From: Alloacidobacterium dinghuense | GTDB taxonomy: Bacteria; Acidobacteriota; Terriglobia; Terriglobales; Acidobacteriaceae | Length of the DNA: 64,000 nucleotides | Assembly: GCF_014274465.1 (NCBI RefSeq) | Contig: NZ_CP060394.1 | Span: forward strand, 3,100,001-3,164,000 | Reading direction: 5' to 3' | Notes under the pieces: generated by a model | Told to the model about the DNA's origin: nothing | Databases searched by the model: none | Seen by the model: the letters and a program-made list of their open reading frames with translations, nothing else | Position numbers and translations under genes: made by a program | Shown here: one piece after another, positions 26,066 through 34,855 of the stretch | Layout of the letters: each line of letters starts with the position of its first letter | How positions within the stretch are numbered: the first letter of the stretch is position 1

Positions 26066-27113
26066 AGGCAAAATTTTAGTCTGCACAGCCGGATGGCTGG
26101 TGTTAATCACTGCGCTCCATTGCTACCTGAATGTCAACTGGGGCGCGGTTCTCAACGATTTCCGTCCGCCGGGTAAACGCAAAGTTGTCGTGGCCTACAT
26201 TCCTGTCACCTGCCAGCTCACGTGCCCGGTGACGGACTACATCTCGAAATTTTCAGAGAACGGCGAGATTTTTTTCCCGCGCATGTTTCAGGGCTTTCCT
26301 GAGATTAAAGAAGCACTGATCTCGAACAAGGTGCAGGCGGCGTTTGTTGTCGCGCCGCTGGCGATCGCGCTGGTATCGCAAGGGGTTCCCATCAAGGTTG
26401 TCTATTTGGGCCATCGTTATGGCAGTGCTCTGGTCGTTCGCAAAAACGGACCTGTAAAGAATTTCACTGACTTGCGCGGCCGCACTGTCGCCATTCCCAG
26501 CCGATTTTCTGACGAGCGCCTGATCTTGTTTCGCGCGATGAAGGTTTGGGGCATGAAGCCGGGAGATATCAAGATGGTGGAAATGGCCCCGCCAGATGTG
26601 TCCGGCGCGCTTGCTGCTGGCGCGATCGATGGCTTCGTCATGGGCGAGCCTTTCCCATCGCAGGCTGAACTGGGAGGCTTCGGCCGAGTTCTTTTCCAGG
26701 CGCGTGATTACTGGCCGGACTACATGTCGTGCATTCTGGTTGTGCGTCAGGACCTGATCGATAAGCGGCCCGAAGCAGTGCAGGTATTGGTAGACGGGAT
26801 TGCCCGATCCGGTCTGTGGCTCGACAAAGGCAAGCCTTACCGCGAAGACGCTGCCGATTTCGTAGGCCGCTATTACTACAATCAAAAACCGGCGCTGCTG
26901 CGCTGGGCGCTTACGCATCCGCTGGACAGGGTTGTGTACAGTCAGCTTTCGCCACGCAAAGCCGATTTCGATATGGTTCGCGATCTGATGATCGAAACCG
27001 GCGTTCTGAATAAAAAGATCGATTTCTCCGAGTACACCGATACTCGCTTCTCTGACAATGCGAGTATCCAGACCGCATGGAAGTATCAACCCGGCATCGC
27101 AACAGCCAAGTAG
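26055..27113 (+). CDS. ABC substrate-binding protein, NrtA/SsuA-like, with two pocket-side cysteines
   Basis: A 352-residue periplasmic solute-binding protein of the NMT1/NrtA family, held by an N-terminal hydrophobic segment (ILVCTAGWLVLITALHCYL). Typical features are VQAAFVVAPLAIALVSQGVPI, FTDLRGRTVAIPSRFSDERL and AIDGFVMGEPFPSQAE. Early in the mature chain VAYIPVTCQLTCPVTDYISK places cysteines at about 53 and 57, in the segment that lines the ligand pocket in this family. Together with the metal-binding HMA protein encoded next, they hint at a metal or thiol-reactive ligand. The GTG start lies within the end of the permease gene. Confidence 0.85.
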   Translation: MSLKGKILVCTAGWLVLITALHCYLNVNWGAVLNDFRPPGKRKVVVAYIPVTCQLTCPVTDYISKFSENGEIFFPRMFQGFPEIKEALISNKVQAAFVVAPLAIALVSQGVPIKVVYLGHRYGSALVVRKNGPVKNFTDLRGRTVAIPSRFSDERLILFRAMKVWGMKPGDIKMVEMAPPDVSGALAAGAIDGFVMGEPFPSQAELGGFGRVLFQARDYWPDYMSCILVVRQDLIDKRPEAVQVLVDGIARSGLWLDKGKPYREDAADFVGRYYYNQKPALLRWALTHPLDRVVYSQLSPRKADFDMVRDLMIETGVLNKKIDFSEYTDTRFSDNASIQTAWKYQPGIATAK

Positions 27114-27131
27114 ATATCCAGGAGAAACAGA

Positions 27132-27437
27132 ATGTTACGCAGACGATTCATTCAGCTTATGACTGTTGCAGGGGCCACCAGCCTGACGACGATCACACCA
27201 TTGGAGGCAGCCGATACCAACACCATCACTTATAAGGTGAAGGGGTTCACCTGCGTCACATGCGCTGTTGGGCTTGAAACATTGCTGCGCCAACAAAAGG
27301 GTGTCCTGTGGGTCAAGGCCAGCTATCCCGACGCTTCCGCAACGATCAAGTACCAGCCAGCCACGGTCACGGAAGATCGACTGAAGGCATTCATAGCAGA
27401 GATCGGCTTCACTGCAGAGCCAGAGCATCGAAGCTGA
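27132..27437 (+). CDS. Exported HMA-domain metal-binding protein (MerP/CopZ-like)
   Basis: A 101-residue protein. The N-terminus MLRRRFIQLMTVAGATSLTT resembles a Tat signal (RRRF) and is followed by one heavy-metal-associated domain, TITYKVKGFTCVTCAVGLET, with the metal-binding CxxC at C41 and C44. Periplasmic MerP-like binding of soft metals (mercury, copper) is the family role. It starts 18 nt after the binding-protein stop, with an AGGAGA site, so it belongs to the importer operon. No MerT, MerA or copper ATPase is present. The folded export route would suit a cofactor-loaded protein. Confidence 0.82.
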   Translation: MLRRRFIQLMTVAGATSLTTITPLEAADTNTITYKVKGFTCVTCAVGLETLLRQQKGVLWVKASYPDASATIKYQPATVTEDRLKAFIAEIGFTAEPEHRS

Positions 27438-27506
27438 GATTCGGCTTCAGAACTTGTTTCGAGAACATAGCGCAATACAACTTCAGTCGAATAAGTCAGG
27501 TAGAAC

Positions 27507-28271
27507 ATGTCGCAGAATACAAACTACGTGGAGACTGCAAAGAATCTAGCCAACTGCCTCGATTTGCAGCAACCTCCGATTGCCATTTGTTTCGCAGATT
27601 CTGTGCCAGACGGAATCGATAAGCATCAGGGTCGCGTTCCCGCCGGATGCCGCTTCTGGCAGGACGCTGCGACCGAAGCTTTCGCAACGTCGTCTGGGGA
27701 CCATGAGCTTTGTGCGATTGGCGTCTACACCCATCACCTGCAACCATCTCCGGCACAGCAAACTGATTTGATGGATGCTCTCAAGGTCTTTGCCCAGCTT
27801 GGCTACGTTCGTGAAGAAGACCTGCCAATGATTCCGGCCCTGGAGACGCAGCCTTCCCATGTCATCTACGCGCCCTTGTCTGAAACAGCGCTGTCTCCAG
27901 ATGTCGTCCTGCTCTTCGTCAATGCAAACCAGACGCTTATCCTCTCAGAAGCAGCGCAGCAAGTGGAACATCAGAACGCTCCCGCAATGGGACGTCCAGC
28001 ATGCGCCATCGTGCCTCAAGTCATGAATACCGGGCGCGCGGCATTGAGCCTTGGCTGCTGTGGTGCTCGAGCTTACCTTGATACCCTGACCGATGATGTT
28101 GCCATCTTTGCAATTCCCGGCGCAAAGCTGAACGCCTACACAGAGCGCATTGAAGCGCTCGCCAGCGCCAATGCAGTGCTGTCCAGATTCCATCAGATCC
28201 GGCGCCGCGATGTGAACGCAGGTCTGGCTCCATCGATTCAAGACTCGCTCAGAGCAATGGAATCTGCCTGA
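27507..28271 (+). CDS. DUF169 family protein
   Basis: A 254-residue cytoplasmic protein of the DUF169 (COG2043) family, whose activity is not established. Family-like features are the N-terminal QQPPIAICFADSVPDGI, VPAGCRFW (C48), a cysteine in ELCAIG (C69), MGRPACAIVPQ (C166) and SLGCCGARAY (C184, C185). The number of cysteines suggests metal, cluster or thiol chemistry, which is inference. It lies 69 nt after the HMA gene and is probably the last gene of the porin/ABC operon. Linkage with an importer and a metal-binding protein is the only clue to its job. Confidence 0.8.
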   Translation: MSQNTNYVETAKNLANCLDLQQPPIAICFADSVPDGIDKHQGRVPAGCRFWQDAATEAFATSSGDHELCAIGVYTHHLQPSPAQQTDLMDALKVFAQLGYVREEDLPMIPALETQPSHVIYAPLSETALSPDVVLLFVNANQTLILSEAAQQVEHQNAPAMGRPACAIVPQVMNTGRAALSLGCCGARAYLDTLTDDVAIFAIPGAKLNAYTERIEALASANAVLSRFHQIRRRDVNAGLAPSIQDSLRAMESA

Positions 28272-28316
28272 GGGGGCGTAAAGCGGCTCACAAGAAGTTC
28301 AACACTCTGCATGATA

Positions 28317-28333
28317 CAGTGGTCATACCACTG
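28317..28333. promoter_or_regulatory. GntR/FadR-type operator dyad before uxaE
   Basis: CAGTGGTCATACCACTG is a perfect 7-bp inverted repeat around CAT. It contains TGGTCATACCA, which fits the TNGTNNNACNA pattern of FadR-subfamily GntR regulators that control hexuronate and organic-acid genes. It ends 9 nt before the preferred uxaE start, a position that suits repression. No GntR gene lies in the window. Confidence 0.55.
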
Positions 28334-28342
28334 GAGGCGAGG

Positions 28343-29614
28343 GTGAGCAGCGCGATCAAATTGCCGAAGTATTCGCTAGGCGTTGGAGACCGCTTTGCTC
28401 ATCAGGCAAAGGCGCAGCTCAGAGCCTGCATGCAAGCCTCTGAGTCGGGTGTTGAAGTAATTCCTGTCTGGAATAAGTCGAACCGCGAGCACGCGATCAT
28501 CGGTTCCGAGCCCGTATCTACACGTGTTGCAGCGGATGCAGCTGTGAAGGCTCTCGCCTGGACTAAACCGTACTTCTGCGATGCCGACCACATCGGTATC
28601 GGCACCGTGGACCGATTCTTCAACGCATGCGACTTCTTCACCATCGACGTTGCCGATTTCATCGGTAACCCGGCTGAACCGTCCATCATCGATTCATTTC
28701 TAAAATCGCACCTTGAACTGCTCGGCGAAATCAAGATTGATGGTATCGATCAACCTCTGACGATCAGCACCGAATTCCTGCAAAAGGTCTCTAGCAAATT
28801 CCTTGCAGCAATCCAACAAGCAGCCTCGATCTACAAGAAAATCGAGGCGAATCAAGGTGCGGGGAACTTTGTGACCGAGGTTTCGATGGACGAAACCGAC
28901 TCGCCGCAAACACCTGCCGAACTCCTCATCATTCTCGCCGCCGCTGCTGACGCAGGAATCCCGCTTCAGACGATCGCGCCAAAGTTCAGTGGCAGATTCA
29001 ACAAAGGCGTGGACTACGTCGGTAATGTCACTCAATTTGAGAAGGAGTTCGCACTCGACGTAGCCACCATCGCACACGCCGTGAAGCATTATGATTTGCC
29101 GCAAAACCTGAAACTCAGCGTCCATTCCGGCAGCGACAAGTTTTCCATCTACGCTCCCATTCATCGAACCATCCAAAGATTCGACACGGGAGTGCACCTC
29201 AAAACAGCTGGTACTACCTGGCTTGAGGAACTGATCGGACTGGCCGAAGCAGGCGACGAAAGCCTCGATCTGGCAAAAGAGATCTACAAGCAGGCCTATG
29301 ATCACCGCGAGGAATTGTGCGCGCCTTATGCGACAGTCATCAACATCGACCCCGCAAAGCTCCCAACCCCCAACGACGTGGCCCGCTGGTCTTCAGACCA
29401 GTACACCGCTGCACTACGCCACAATCCTGAATCGCCGGGTTACAACAACAGCTTGCGGCAACTTCTTCATGTCGGTTTCAAGGTCGCTGCAAAGATGGGC
29501 AGCCGGTACCTTGAATTGCTCGATGCCAACGAAGCTATCATCGCTCGAAACGTGACGGAAAACCTCTTCGATCGACACATCGCCCCCGTTTTTCTAGGAA
29601 GACATTCTTCCTGA
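28343..29614 (+). CDS. uxaE: Tagaturonate epimerase family protein (UxaE-like)
   Basis: A 423-residue cytoplasmic enzyme matching the UxaE family, which interconverts D-tagaturonate and D-fructuronate in galacturonate catabolism. Recognisable stretches are KLPKYSLGVGDRFAHQAKAQ at the N-terminus, YFCDADHIGIGTVDRFFNAC, and LKLSVHSGSDKFSIYAPIHR with histidines suited to a metal site. The GTG at 28343 follows GGAGGCGAGG and is preferred over a GTG at 28319, which would overlap the operator dyad. It may serve pectin or uronate use, but no other hexuronate gene is visible nearby. Confidence 0.85.
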   Translation: MSSAIKLPKYSLGVGDRFAHQAKAQLRACMQASESGVEVIPVWNKSNREHAIIGSEPVSTRVAADAAVKALAWTKPYFCDADHIGIGTVDRFFNACDFFTIDVADFIGNPAEPSIIDSFLKSHLELLGEIKIDGIDQPLTISTEFLQKVSSKFLAAIQQAASIYKKIEANQGAGNFVTEVSMDETDSPQTPAELLIILAAAADAGIPLQTIAPKFSGRFNKGVDYVGNVTQFEKEFALDVATIAHAVKHYDLPQNLKLSVHSGSDKFSIYAPIHRTIQRFDTGVHLKTAGTTWLEELIGLAEAGDESLDLAKEIYKQAYDHREELCAPYATVINIDPAKLPTPNDVARWSSDQYTAALRHNPESPGYNNSLRQLLHVGFKVAAKMGSRYLELLDANEAIIARNVTENLFDRHIAPVFLGRHSS

Positions 29615-29617
29615 AGG

Positions 29618-30817
29618 CTATGGTTGTCCCATACTCGCCGATTGCTCGTGATGCAGGCTTATGTCAATCGCATCGAGAAGTTTTCCCGAGGGATCGCTTT
29701 CGTACTCCCAGAACATGATGCCGCCTAGCTGGTGGTCATTGACATACTTGCACTTCAGTGCGAGCGACTCCGGATCCTCGTAGGAAACAAAGATCTGCTG
29801 TGCTGCGTTGTAGAGATAGGGCACGGAAGCAGCGGCATCCCAATAACGCGAGAAACCATTACTTAGCATGTTCGTCGAGATGTTTTTGTAATCGGCAAAA
29901 GCGTTGGGGACTGGCTTACCCTGCTGGAAAAGTCCGTGATTGCGGTCTGGCACCTGTCCCCAAACATGCCCGTAGAACGGCACACCCAGCACAATCTTCG
30001 CCGCAGGCACACCGGCCTGCTCGTACTCCTCAACAGATCTGTCTGCGGATATTTTCTTAGGATCAAGCGGATCGGCGAATAGCGGCGCGTGATTTCCAGT
30101 CGTCGTATCAGAACCGGGCTCATAGTAGTCATACGCCATCAGGTTGACCGTATCGACATACTTCTGAACCTTGCCCATCTCCGTATGCTCAAGAAATTCA
30201 CTGGAAGCACCAGCGGCAATCGTAAGAAATAATCGACGATGCAGTTTCTTCTCTTCGCGATCAAACTGTTGACGCAGCTCAGCTAGAATCAGCGTGTAGT
30301 TTTGTTTATCCTCGGGCCGGAATTTGTTCCCCGCGCCGACCGAACCGGGATACTCCCAATCAACATCCAGCCCGTCGAACTGGTACTGCTCGATGAACGC
30401 GAGGACACTCTGAGTGAAAATGCCGCGGCTTTCCCTCGTCAGCGCCATGTCGGAAAACTTTCCTGACCCAAGCCACCCACCCACCGAAATCAAAACCGTA
30501 AGCCCGGGATTCTCTTTCTTGAGCGAAACAAGCGTCGCCAAATTGGCGGCGTCCTGCGGGTCTTCCGTGCTGATTTTTCCGTTCTGAATCAAGGCAAAAG
30601 CAAAATTGATTCGAGTTAACTTGCGGGCCGCGATATCGCCTGGCTGAATGAGCGAGTTCCCCGGAAAAACATAAGCGACGATTGCGGGCTGCGACACCTT
30701 GTCAGGCGTACTGGCAAACAGACGAGGTAACGCTAGAAACGGCAGCATCACGCAACAAAGGCAGATGCTGCGCTTCAAGGAACGAAGTAAGAACTGTGGA
30801 CCCGGCAAATCGAGCAT
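29618..30817 (-). CDS. Secreted GH18 chitinase-like glycoside hydrolase
   Basis: A protein of about 399 residues with a signal peptide (SLKRSICLCCVMLPFLALPR followed by LFAS). The GH18 catalytic motif DxxDxDxE is present as DGLDVDWEYPG near 148-158. Substrate-assisted hydrolysis of chitin-type beta-1,4-GlcNAc links is the family reaction. VLISVGGWLGSGKFSDMA, VDTVNLMAYDYYEPG and GIMFWEYESD are further GH18 landmarks. The start is uncertain: ATG 30817 gives a normal signal peptide, while ATG 30868 or the TTG at 30892 would give a very long n-region. It is transcribed away from the GH9 gene, and the GlcNAc genes are a few kilobases downstream. Confidence 0.88.
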   Translation of the reverse strand: MLDLPGPQFLLRSLKRSICLCCVMLPFLALPRLFASTPDKVSQPAIVAYVFPGNSLIQPGDIAARKLTRINFAFALIQNGKISTEDPQDAANLATLVSLKKENPGLTVLISVGGWLGSGKFSDMALTRESRGIFTQSVLAFIEQYQFDGLDVDWEYPGSVGAGNKFRPEDKQNYTLILAELRQQFDREEKKLHRRLFLTIAAGASSEFLEHTEMGKVQKYVDTVNLMAYDYYEPGSDTTTGNHAPLFADPLDPKKISADRSVEEYEQAGVPAAKIVLGVPFYGHVWGQVPDRNHGLFQQGKPVPNAFADYKNISTNMLSNGFSRYWDAAASVPYLYNAAQQIFVSYEDPESLALKCKYVNDHQLGGIMFWEYESDPSGKLLDAIDISLHHEQSASMGQP

Positions 30818-30975
30818 CAAACCCGCAAAAATATGCTCCCTCAATCCTGTCTCCTGTGCGCCTTTCATCGGAACGCGCCGTGCGCAGCACAAATGATTTA
30901 TATTGCAAAAACTGACCAGAAAGGACTGGAAAAATCATACACACTAGCAAGCACCTTCTCGCTTTTGGCCTCTCT

Positions 30976-32766
30976 GTGTTTTTTGCTTCGACATCTCTGG
31001 CGCAAGTGCGTGTTCTGGTCGACCAGGTCGGATACGAATCGTCGGCCCCAAAACAGGCCATCATCGAAGGCACAAAAGCCGGCCATCCACAGCAGTTCAC
31101 GCTTATCGACTCGGATACTGGCAAGGCGGTTTTCCAGGGCGCCGTGCAGCCTTCCGGAACGGTCCATGCATGGGATCAATGGACATTCTGGACAGCAGAC
31201 TTTTCAACGTGGCAAAAGGCCGGCCACTATGAAATCGAGACGAGAACCGACGCAGGCCCTGTGCGATCGTGTCCCTTCGAAATCGAAAGCAATCTTCTCG
31301 AACGCAGCACGCTCTCTAACGTGATCTATTACTTTAAGGGCCAACGCTCCAGCGGTTTAATCGATCGTGCGGACAGTCACCTGCGTCTCCCGCATGGTAA
31401 CGGCTTTGTTGACGTTCACGGCGGCTGGTACGACGCGACGGGCGACTATGGAATTCATCTCTCGCATCAAAATCCAACCTCATATTTCAATCCGCAGCAA
31501 GTGCCACTTGTAGCCTGGTCCCTTCTGAAAAGCTATTTGGCGCTTCAGGCGCGTCACGATGACAACTTCAGCGAGTACGAACGGCGCCTCCTTGACGAGG
31601 GCCTGTATGGAGCAGATTACCTGGTTCGCATCAAACGGCCCAACGGTTCGTTTTTCGAATCCATTACTGGCCCTGGGAAGGACAAGCTCCCGCAGGATCG
31701 CGCCATCGGCAACCCAAACTGGCACACGCAAATCAAGACAAGTACCTCGGATTCCACTGAGCGCATTGGGGCCGCCAACGGCCCGCATGCCTATGAAGCC
31801 AGCTTTCGCGCAGGTGGCGGCATGGCGATCGCAGCTCTGGCCCTCGCTGGCACCATGCCTGAACAGGGAGATTTCTCACGCGCCACGTACATCCGTACGG
31901 CCGAACAAGCGTTTCAATTCCTGAATGCGCATAACGTCGAACTGCTCAATGACGGGAAAGAAAACATACTCGACGATTACTGCGCACTCATGGCTGCCAC
32001 CGAATTGTATCGAGCGACAAAGAATCAGCTCTACCGCGATGCTGCCAACAAACGCGCCAATCGACTGATGTCGCGGCTCACGACTAATGATGCATTTCAC
32101 GATTATTGGCGCGCAGATGATGGCAAGCGCCCGTTCTTTCACCCTTCCGACGCGGGACTGCCGATCATAAGCCTTCTTGAATACAGGCAGATTGCCGATG
32201 CAACGCAGCAGGAACGAATTACTGCTGCAGTGGAAAAATCACTGCGTTTCGAACTTGCGGTGACTGGCGAAGTCAACAACCCGTTTGGATACGCGCGACA
32301 AATCGTCCGAATGGGCAATGGCCAGGTACGCACTGCCTTCTTCTTTCCCTACGACACGGAAGCAGCCCCATGGTGGCAGGGAGAAGACGCACGGCTCGCC
32401 TCAATGGCAGCTGCCGCACGCATGGCTGCTCCGCTCTTCGCAGCAGATCCCGGCTTTCAGTCGCAGCTGGAAACCTATGCGTGGAACCAATTGCACTGGA
32501 TTCTGGGACGCAACCCTTTCGACGCCAGCATGCTGATTGGCAGCGGACATCGGAATGCACCGTACATGTTCTTTAAGTCATACAAGTACACGAATGCGCC
32601 CGGCTCGATCCTCAATGGCATTACTGCAGCATCTGACAACGAAGACGGAATCGCCTTCAACGAAGGCTATGCTGTCACTGGAAAAGATGACGACTGGCGC
32701 TGGACGGAGCAATGGCTTCCGCATGCAGCATGGTATCTATACGCAGTGAGCCTTCCACGCCGATGA
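30976..32766 (+). CDS. Secreted GH9-family glycosidase (no canonical start before its signal peptide)
   Basis: A protein of at least 596 residues with an N-terminal Ig-like CelD_N domain (VRVLVDQVGYESSAPKQAII) and a GH9 (alpha/alpha)6 domain with VHGGWYDATGDYG (catalytic Asp region) and TEQWLPHAAWYLYAV (acid Glu region). GH9 includes cellulases and exo-beta-glucosaminidases; nearby chitin genes favour an amino-sugar substrate. GTG 30976 is the first canonical start, but it cuts a clear signal peptide: the same open frame upstream encodes SKHLLAFGLSVFFASTSLAQ. An AAGGA site at 30921-30925 sits 8 nt before an ATC at 30934, so a rare non-AUG start or a sequence error is likely. Its stop overlaps the next gene as ATGA. 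Confidence 0.85.
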   Translation: MFFASTSLAQVRVLVDQVGYESSAPKQAIIEGTKAGHPQQFTLIDSDTGKAVFQGAVQPSGTVHAWDQWTFWTADFSTWQKAGHYEIETRTDAGPVRSCPFEIESNLLERSTLSNVIYYFKGQRSSGLIDRADSHLRLPHGNGFVDVHGGWYDATGDYGIHLSHQNPTSYFNPQQVPLVAWSLLKSYLALQARHDDNFSEYERRLLDEGLYGADYLVRIKRPNGSFFESITGPGKDKLPQDRAIGNPNWHTQIKTSTSDSTERIGAANGPHAYEASFRAGGGMAIAALALAGTMPEQGDFSRATYIRTAEQAFQFLNAHNVELLNDGKENILDDYCALMAATELYRATKNQLYRDAANKRANRLMSRLTTNDAFHDYWRADDGKRPFFHPSDAGLPIISLLEYRQIADATQQERITAAVEKSLRFELAVTGEVNNPFGYARQIVRMGNGQVRTAFFFPYDTEAAPWWQGEDARLASMAAAARMAAPLFAADPGFQSQLETYAWNQLHWILGRNPFDASMLIGSGHRNAPYMFFKSYKYTNAPGSILNGITAASDNEDGIAFNEGYAVTGKDDDWRWTEQWLPHAAWYLYAVSLPRR

Positions 32767-34142
32767 CTCCATTTTCAGAATGTTTTTCACTAACAGCCGC
32801 GCTCGGTCGAAGGACGGCATCGCTAGTCTGCGTATTTCTCCTCTTGCCGACAAGCAGAGTCTCCGCGCAGCAATTACCGGAAGCAGTTCCGGCTACCCCG
32901 GCTGAGTATCAGCAGACCTACGACCGCCTGCTTAAGGCGATCGAGGCCATTCCGATCTTCGACAATCACGGCCACCCCGGCTTCGCTGACGACTCGAATG
33001 TCGATGCGATGGTTTCGCCGCCCGACGCAAGCGCGGCCTTCCGTCTTAGAGCAGAGAACCCCGAGCTCATCGCTGCCTCAAAAGCACTCTTCGGCTATCC
33101 CTTTGACGACAATTCGCCGGAACACCTGCAGTGGCTGGCAAAAAAGAAGGCCCAACTGAAGCAGGAAGAGAAGGGCTATCAATATTTTGATACGCTTCTT
33201 GACGAGCTAAACATAGAGCAGGCAGTCGCCAACCGCGTCGAACTTGGCACCTATCTTTCTCCAAAGCGTTTTCTCTGGGTCTTCTTCGTCGATTCCCTTC
33301 TTTTCCCGTTCAATAATCATGCGCTCATCGCCCGGAATGGCGACCTTGCAGTTTTCATTCCGCTCCAGGAAAAGAAACTCAAGAACGAGCTATCGCAGGA
33401 GAAGCTGCAACAACCTCCTGCAACACTTGATGACTACCTGAGATTCGCAACCCGCCTGCTTGAAGACAACAAGCAGCACTGTGGCGTCGGCATCAAGTTT
33501 GAAATAGCCTATTTTCGCCCGCTCCATTTCGATGACCCTCCAAAGCAGACTGCAGAAACCACCTATGCAAAGTATCGGAACGGTGGCACCCCTTCGGAAG
33601 CGGAATACAAGGACTTTCAGGATTATCTATTCCGCTACCTGATCAGCGAAGCAGGACGCCTGCATCTCCCGGTCCAAATCCACTCTGCTGTCGGCATCGG
33701 CGATTATTACAGCGTCTCGAACGGCACGGCTCTCCAGCTCGAAAACGTATTGAGGGATCCACGCTACAGCAGCACCACATTTGTGCTGTTGCATGGTGGA
33801 TATCCGTTTCAGGAGCAGGCCATCTGGCTGACCACACGCAAGAATGTCTACCTCGACTCATCGCTGATGGGCCTATATCTTTATCCCGCCGATTTAAAGA
33901 ATGTGCTGCGCCATTGGCTGCTGCTATTTCCAGATAAAGTCGTATTTGGCTCCGATGCTTTTCCGTTCAGTGAAGCCGTAGGCGCCGAGGAGAGTTATTG
34001 GATCGCCGTCCGCTCTGCGCGGGTAGCGCTTGCTGCAGCGCTCACGGAAATGCTTTTGAACCACGAGGTCACCAATGACCAGGCTCTCGCCTTCGCCCAC
34101 GGATACCTGCATGACAATGCCGCCAGGCTTTACGCTAAATAA
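32763..34142 (+). CDS. Secreted amidohydrolase (metal-dependent TIM-barrel hydrolase)
   Basis: A 459-residue exported protein, with a hydrophobic segment ASLVCVFLLLPTSRVSAQ near the N-terminus. The core resembles the amidohydrolase-2 family: FDNHGHPGF gives the first metal histidines, then come VQIHSAVGIGD, FVLLHGGYPF and the final aspartate in VFGSDAFPFSEA. The substrate is unknown; related enzymes include decarboxylases, lactonases and deacylases. The ATG overlaps the GH9 stop as ATGA, so it is made together with the glycosidase and may act on a product or substituent released from the same polymer. Confidence 0.78.
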   Translation: MTPFSECFSLTAALGRRTASLVCVFLLLPTSRVSAQQLPEAVPATPAEYQQTYDRLLKAIEAIPIFDNHGHPGFADDSNVDAMVSPPDASAAFRLRAENPELIAASKALFGYPFDDNSPEHLQWLAKKKAQLKQEEKGYQYFDTLLDELNIEQAVANRVELGTYLSPKRFLWVFFVDSLLFPFNNHALIARNGDLAVFIPLQEKKLKNELSQEKLQQPPATLDDYLRFATRLLEDNKQHCGVGIKFEIAYFRPLHFDDPPKQTAETTYAKYRNGGTPSEAEYKDFQDYLFRYLISEAGRLHLPVQIHSAVGIGDYYSVSNGTALQLENVLRDPRYSSTTFVLLHGGYPFQEQAIWLTTRKNVYLDSSLMGLYLYPADLKNVLRHWLLLFPDKVVFGSDAFPFSEAVGAEESYWIAVRSARVALAAALTEMLLNHEVTNDQALAFAHGYLHDNAARLYAK

Positions 34143-34223
34143 GTAGACGAGGGGAGTCGTCAGCGACACCTCTGTAACATCCCACAAATAAGATCAACTC
34201 ATTGGACGGAACATCACCCAGAC

Positions 34224-34769
34224 ATGGAACCGAATGAAGCGCAGGAATTGCAGGAAGAACATGAACAGGCTGCCAGAAATCCCAGCCTTCGCCCCGTAAG
34301 CTTCACCATGAGCGTACTCGCCGTGCTCGTGGCCATTTCCACAGTGCTTGGACACCGCACGCACACGGAGGCAGTCCTTGCCCAAGCCAGGGCCAGTGAT
34401 CAATGGAATGAATACCAGGCAAAGAAAATCCGTCTGAATGAAACGCAATTGACCTCTGACATCTTGTCCATTCTTGCCGTCCATGACGACAAGGCAAAGA
34501 AACTGATGGACGGCTACAAAGCTCATTCGGACAAATGGGGCGCCGACCTGCAACAGGAAGAAGATAAGGCTCATGAGTTTGAAGCCGAGGTAAGACGATC
34601 TGAGCGTAAAGCCAACCGCTTTGATCTAGGTGAGGCTCTTCTCGAAATCGGTCTCGTTGTCACCTCAATAACTTTGCTCACGCGGCAACGCGCCTACTGG
34701 TATCTCGGCATGGGGTTCGGAATTGCGGGGATGGCCGTCTGCGTCACCGTTCTGCTTCTGCATCTCTAA
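34224..34769 (+). CDS. DUF4337 membrane protein
   Basis: A 181-residue protein of the DUF4337 family, unknown in function. It has one N-terminal membrane segment (SFTMSVLAVLVAISTVLG), a charged helical region of about 75 residues likely to form a coiled coil (QASDQWNEYQAKKIRLNE-like composition around 57-130), and two C-terminal membrane segments (ALLEIGLVVTSITLL, YLGMGFGIAGMAVCVTVLLL). It stands alone between the amidohydrolase and the phosphodiesterase, 81 nt after the former. Confidence 0.75.
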   Translation: MEPNEAQELQEEHEQAARNPSLRPVSFTMSVLAVLVAISTVLGHRTHTEAVLAQARASDQWNEYQAKKIRLNETQLTSDILSILAVHDDKAKKLMDGYKAHSDKWGADLQQEEDKAHEFEAEVRRSERKANRFDLGEALLEIGLVVTSITLLTRQRAYWYLGMGFGIAGMAVCVTVLLLHL

Positions 34770-34855
34770 CGAAACGAAGCCTTTGACGGGCGGAGAATAT
34801 TGGCCTGCGCCCCATTTCAGACGAACGATAAAGTAATCTGTTCGTGGAAACAAAC

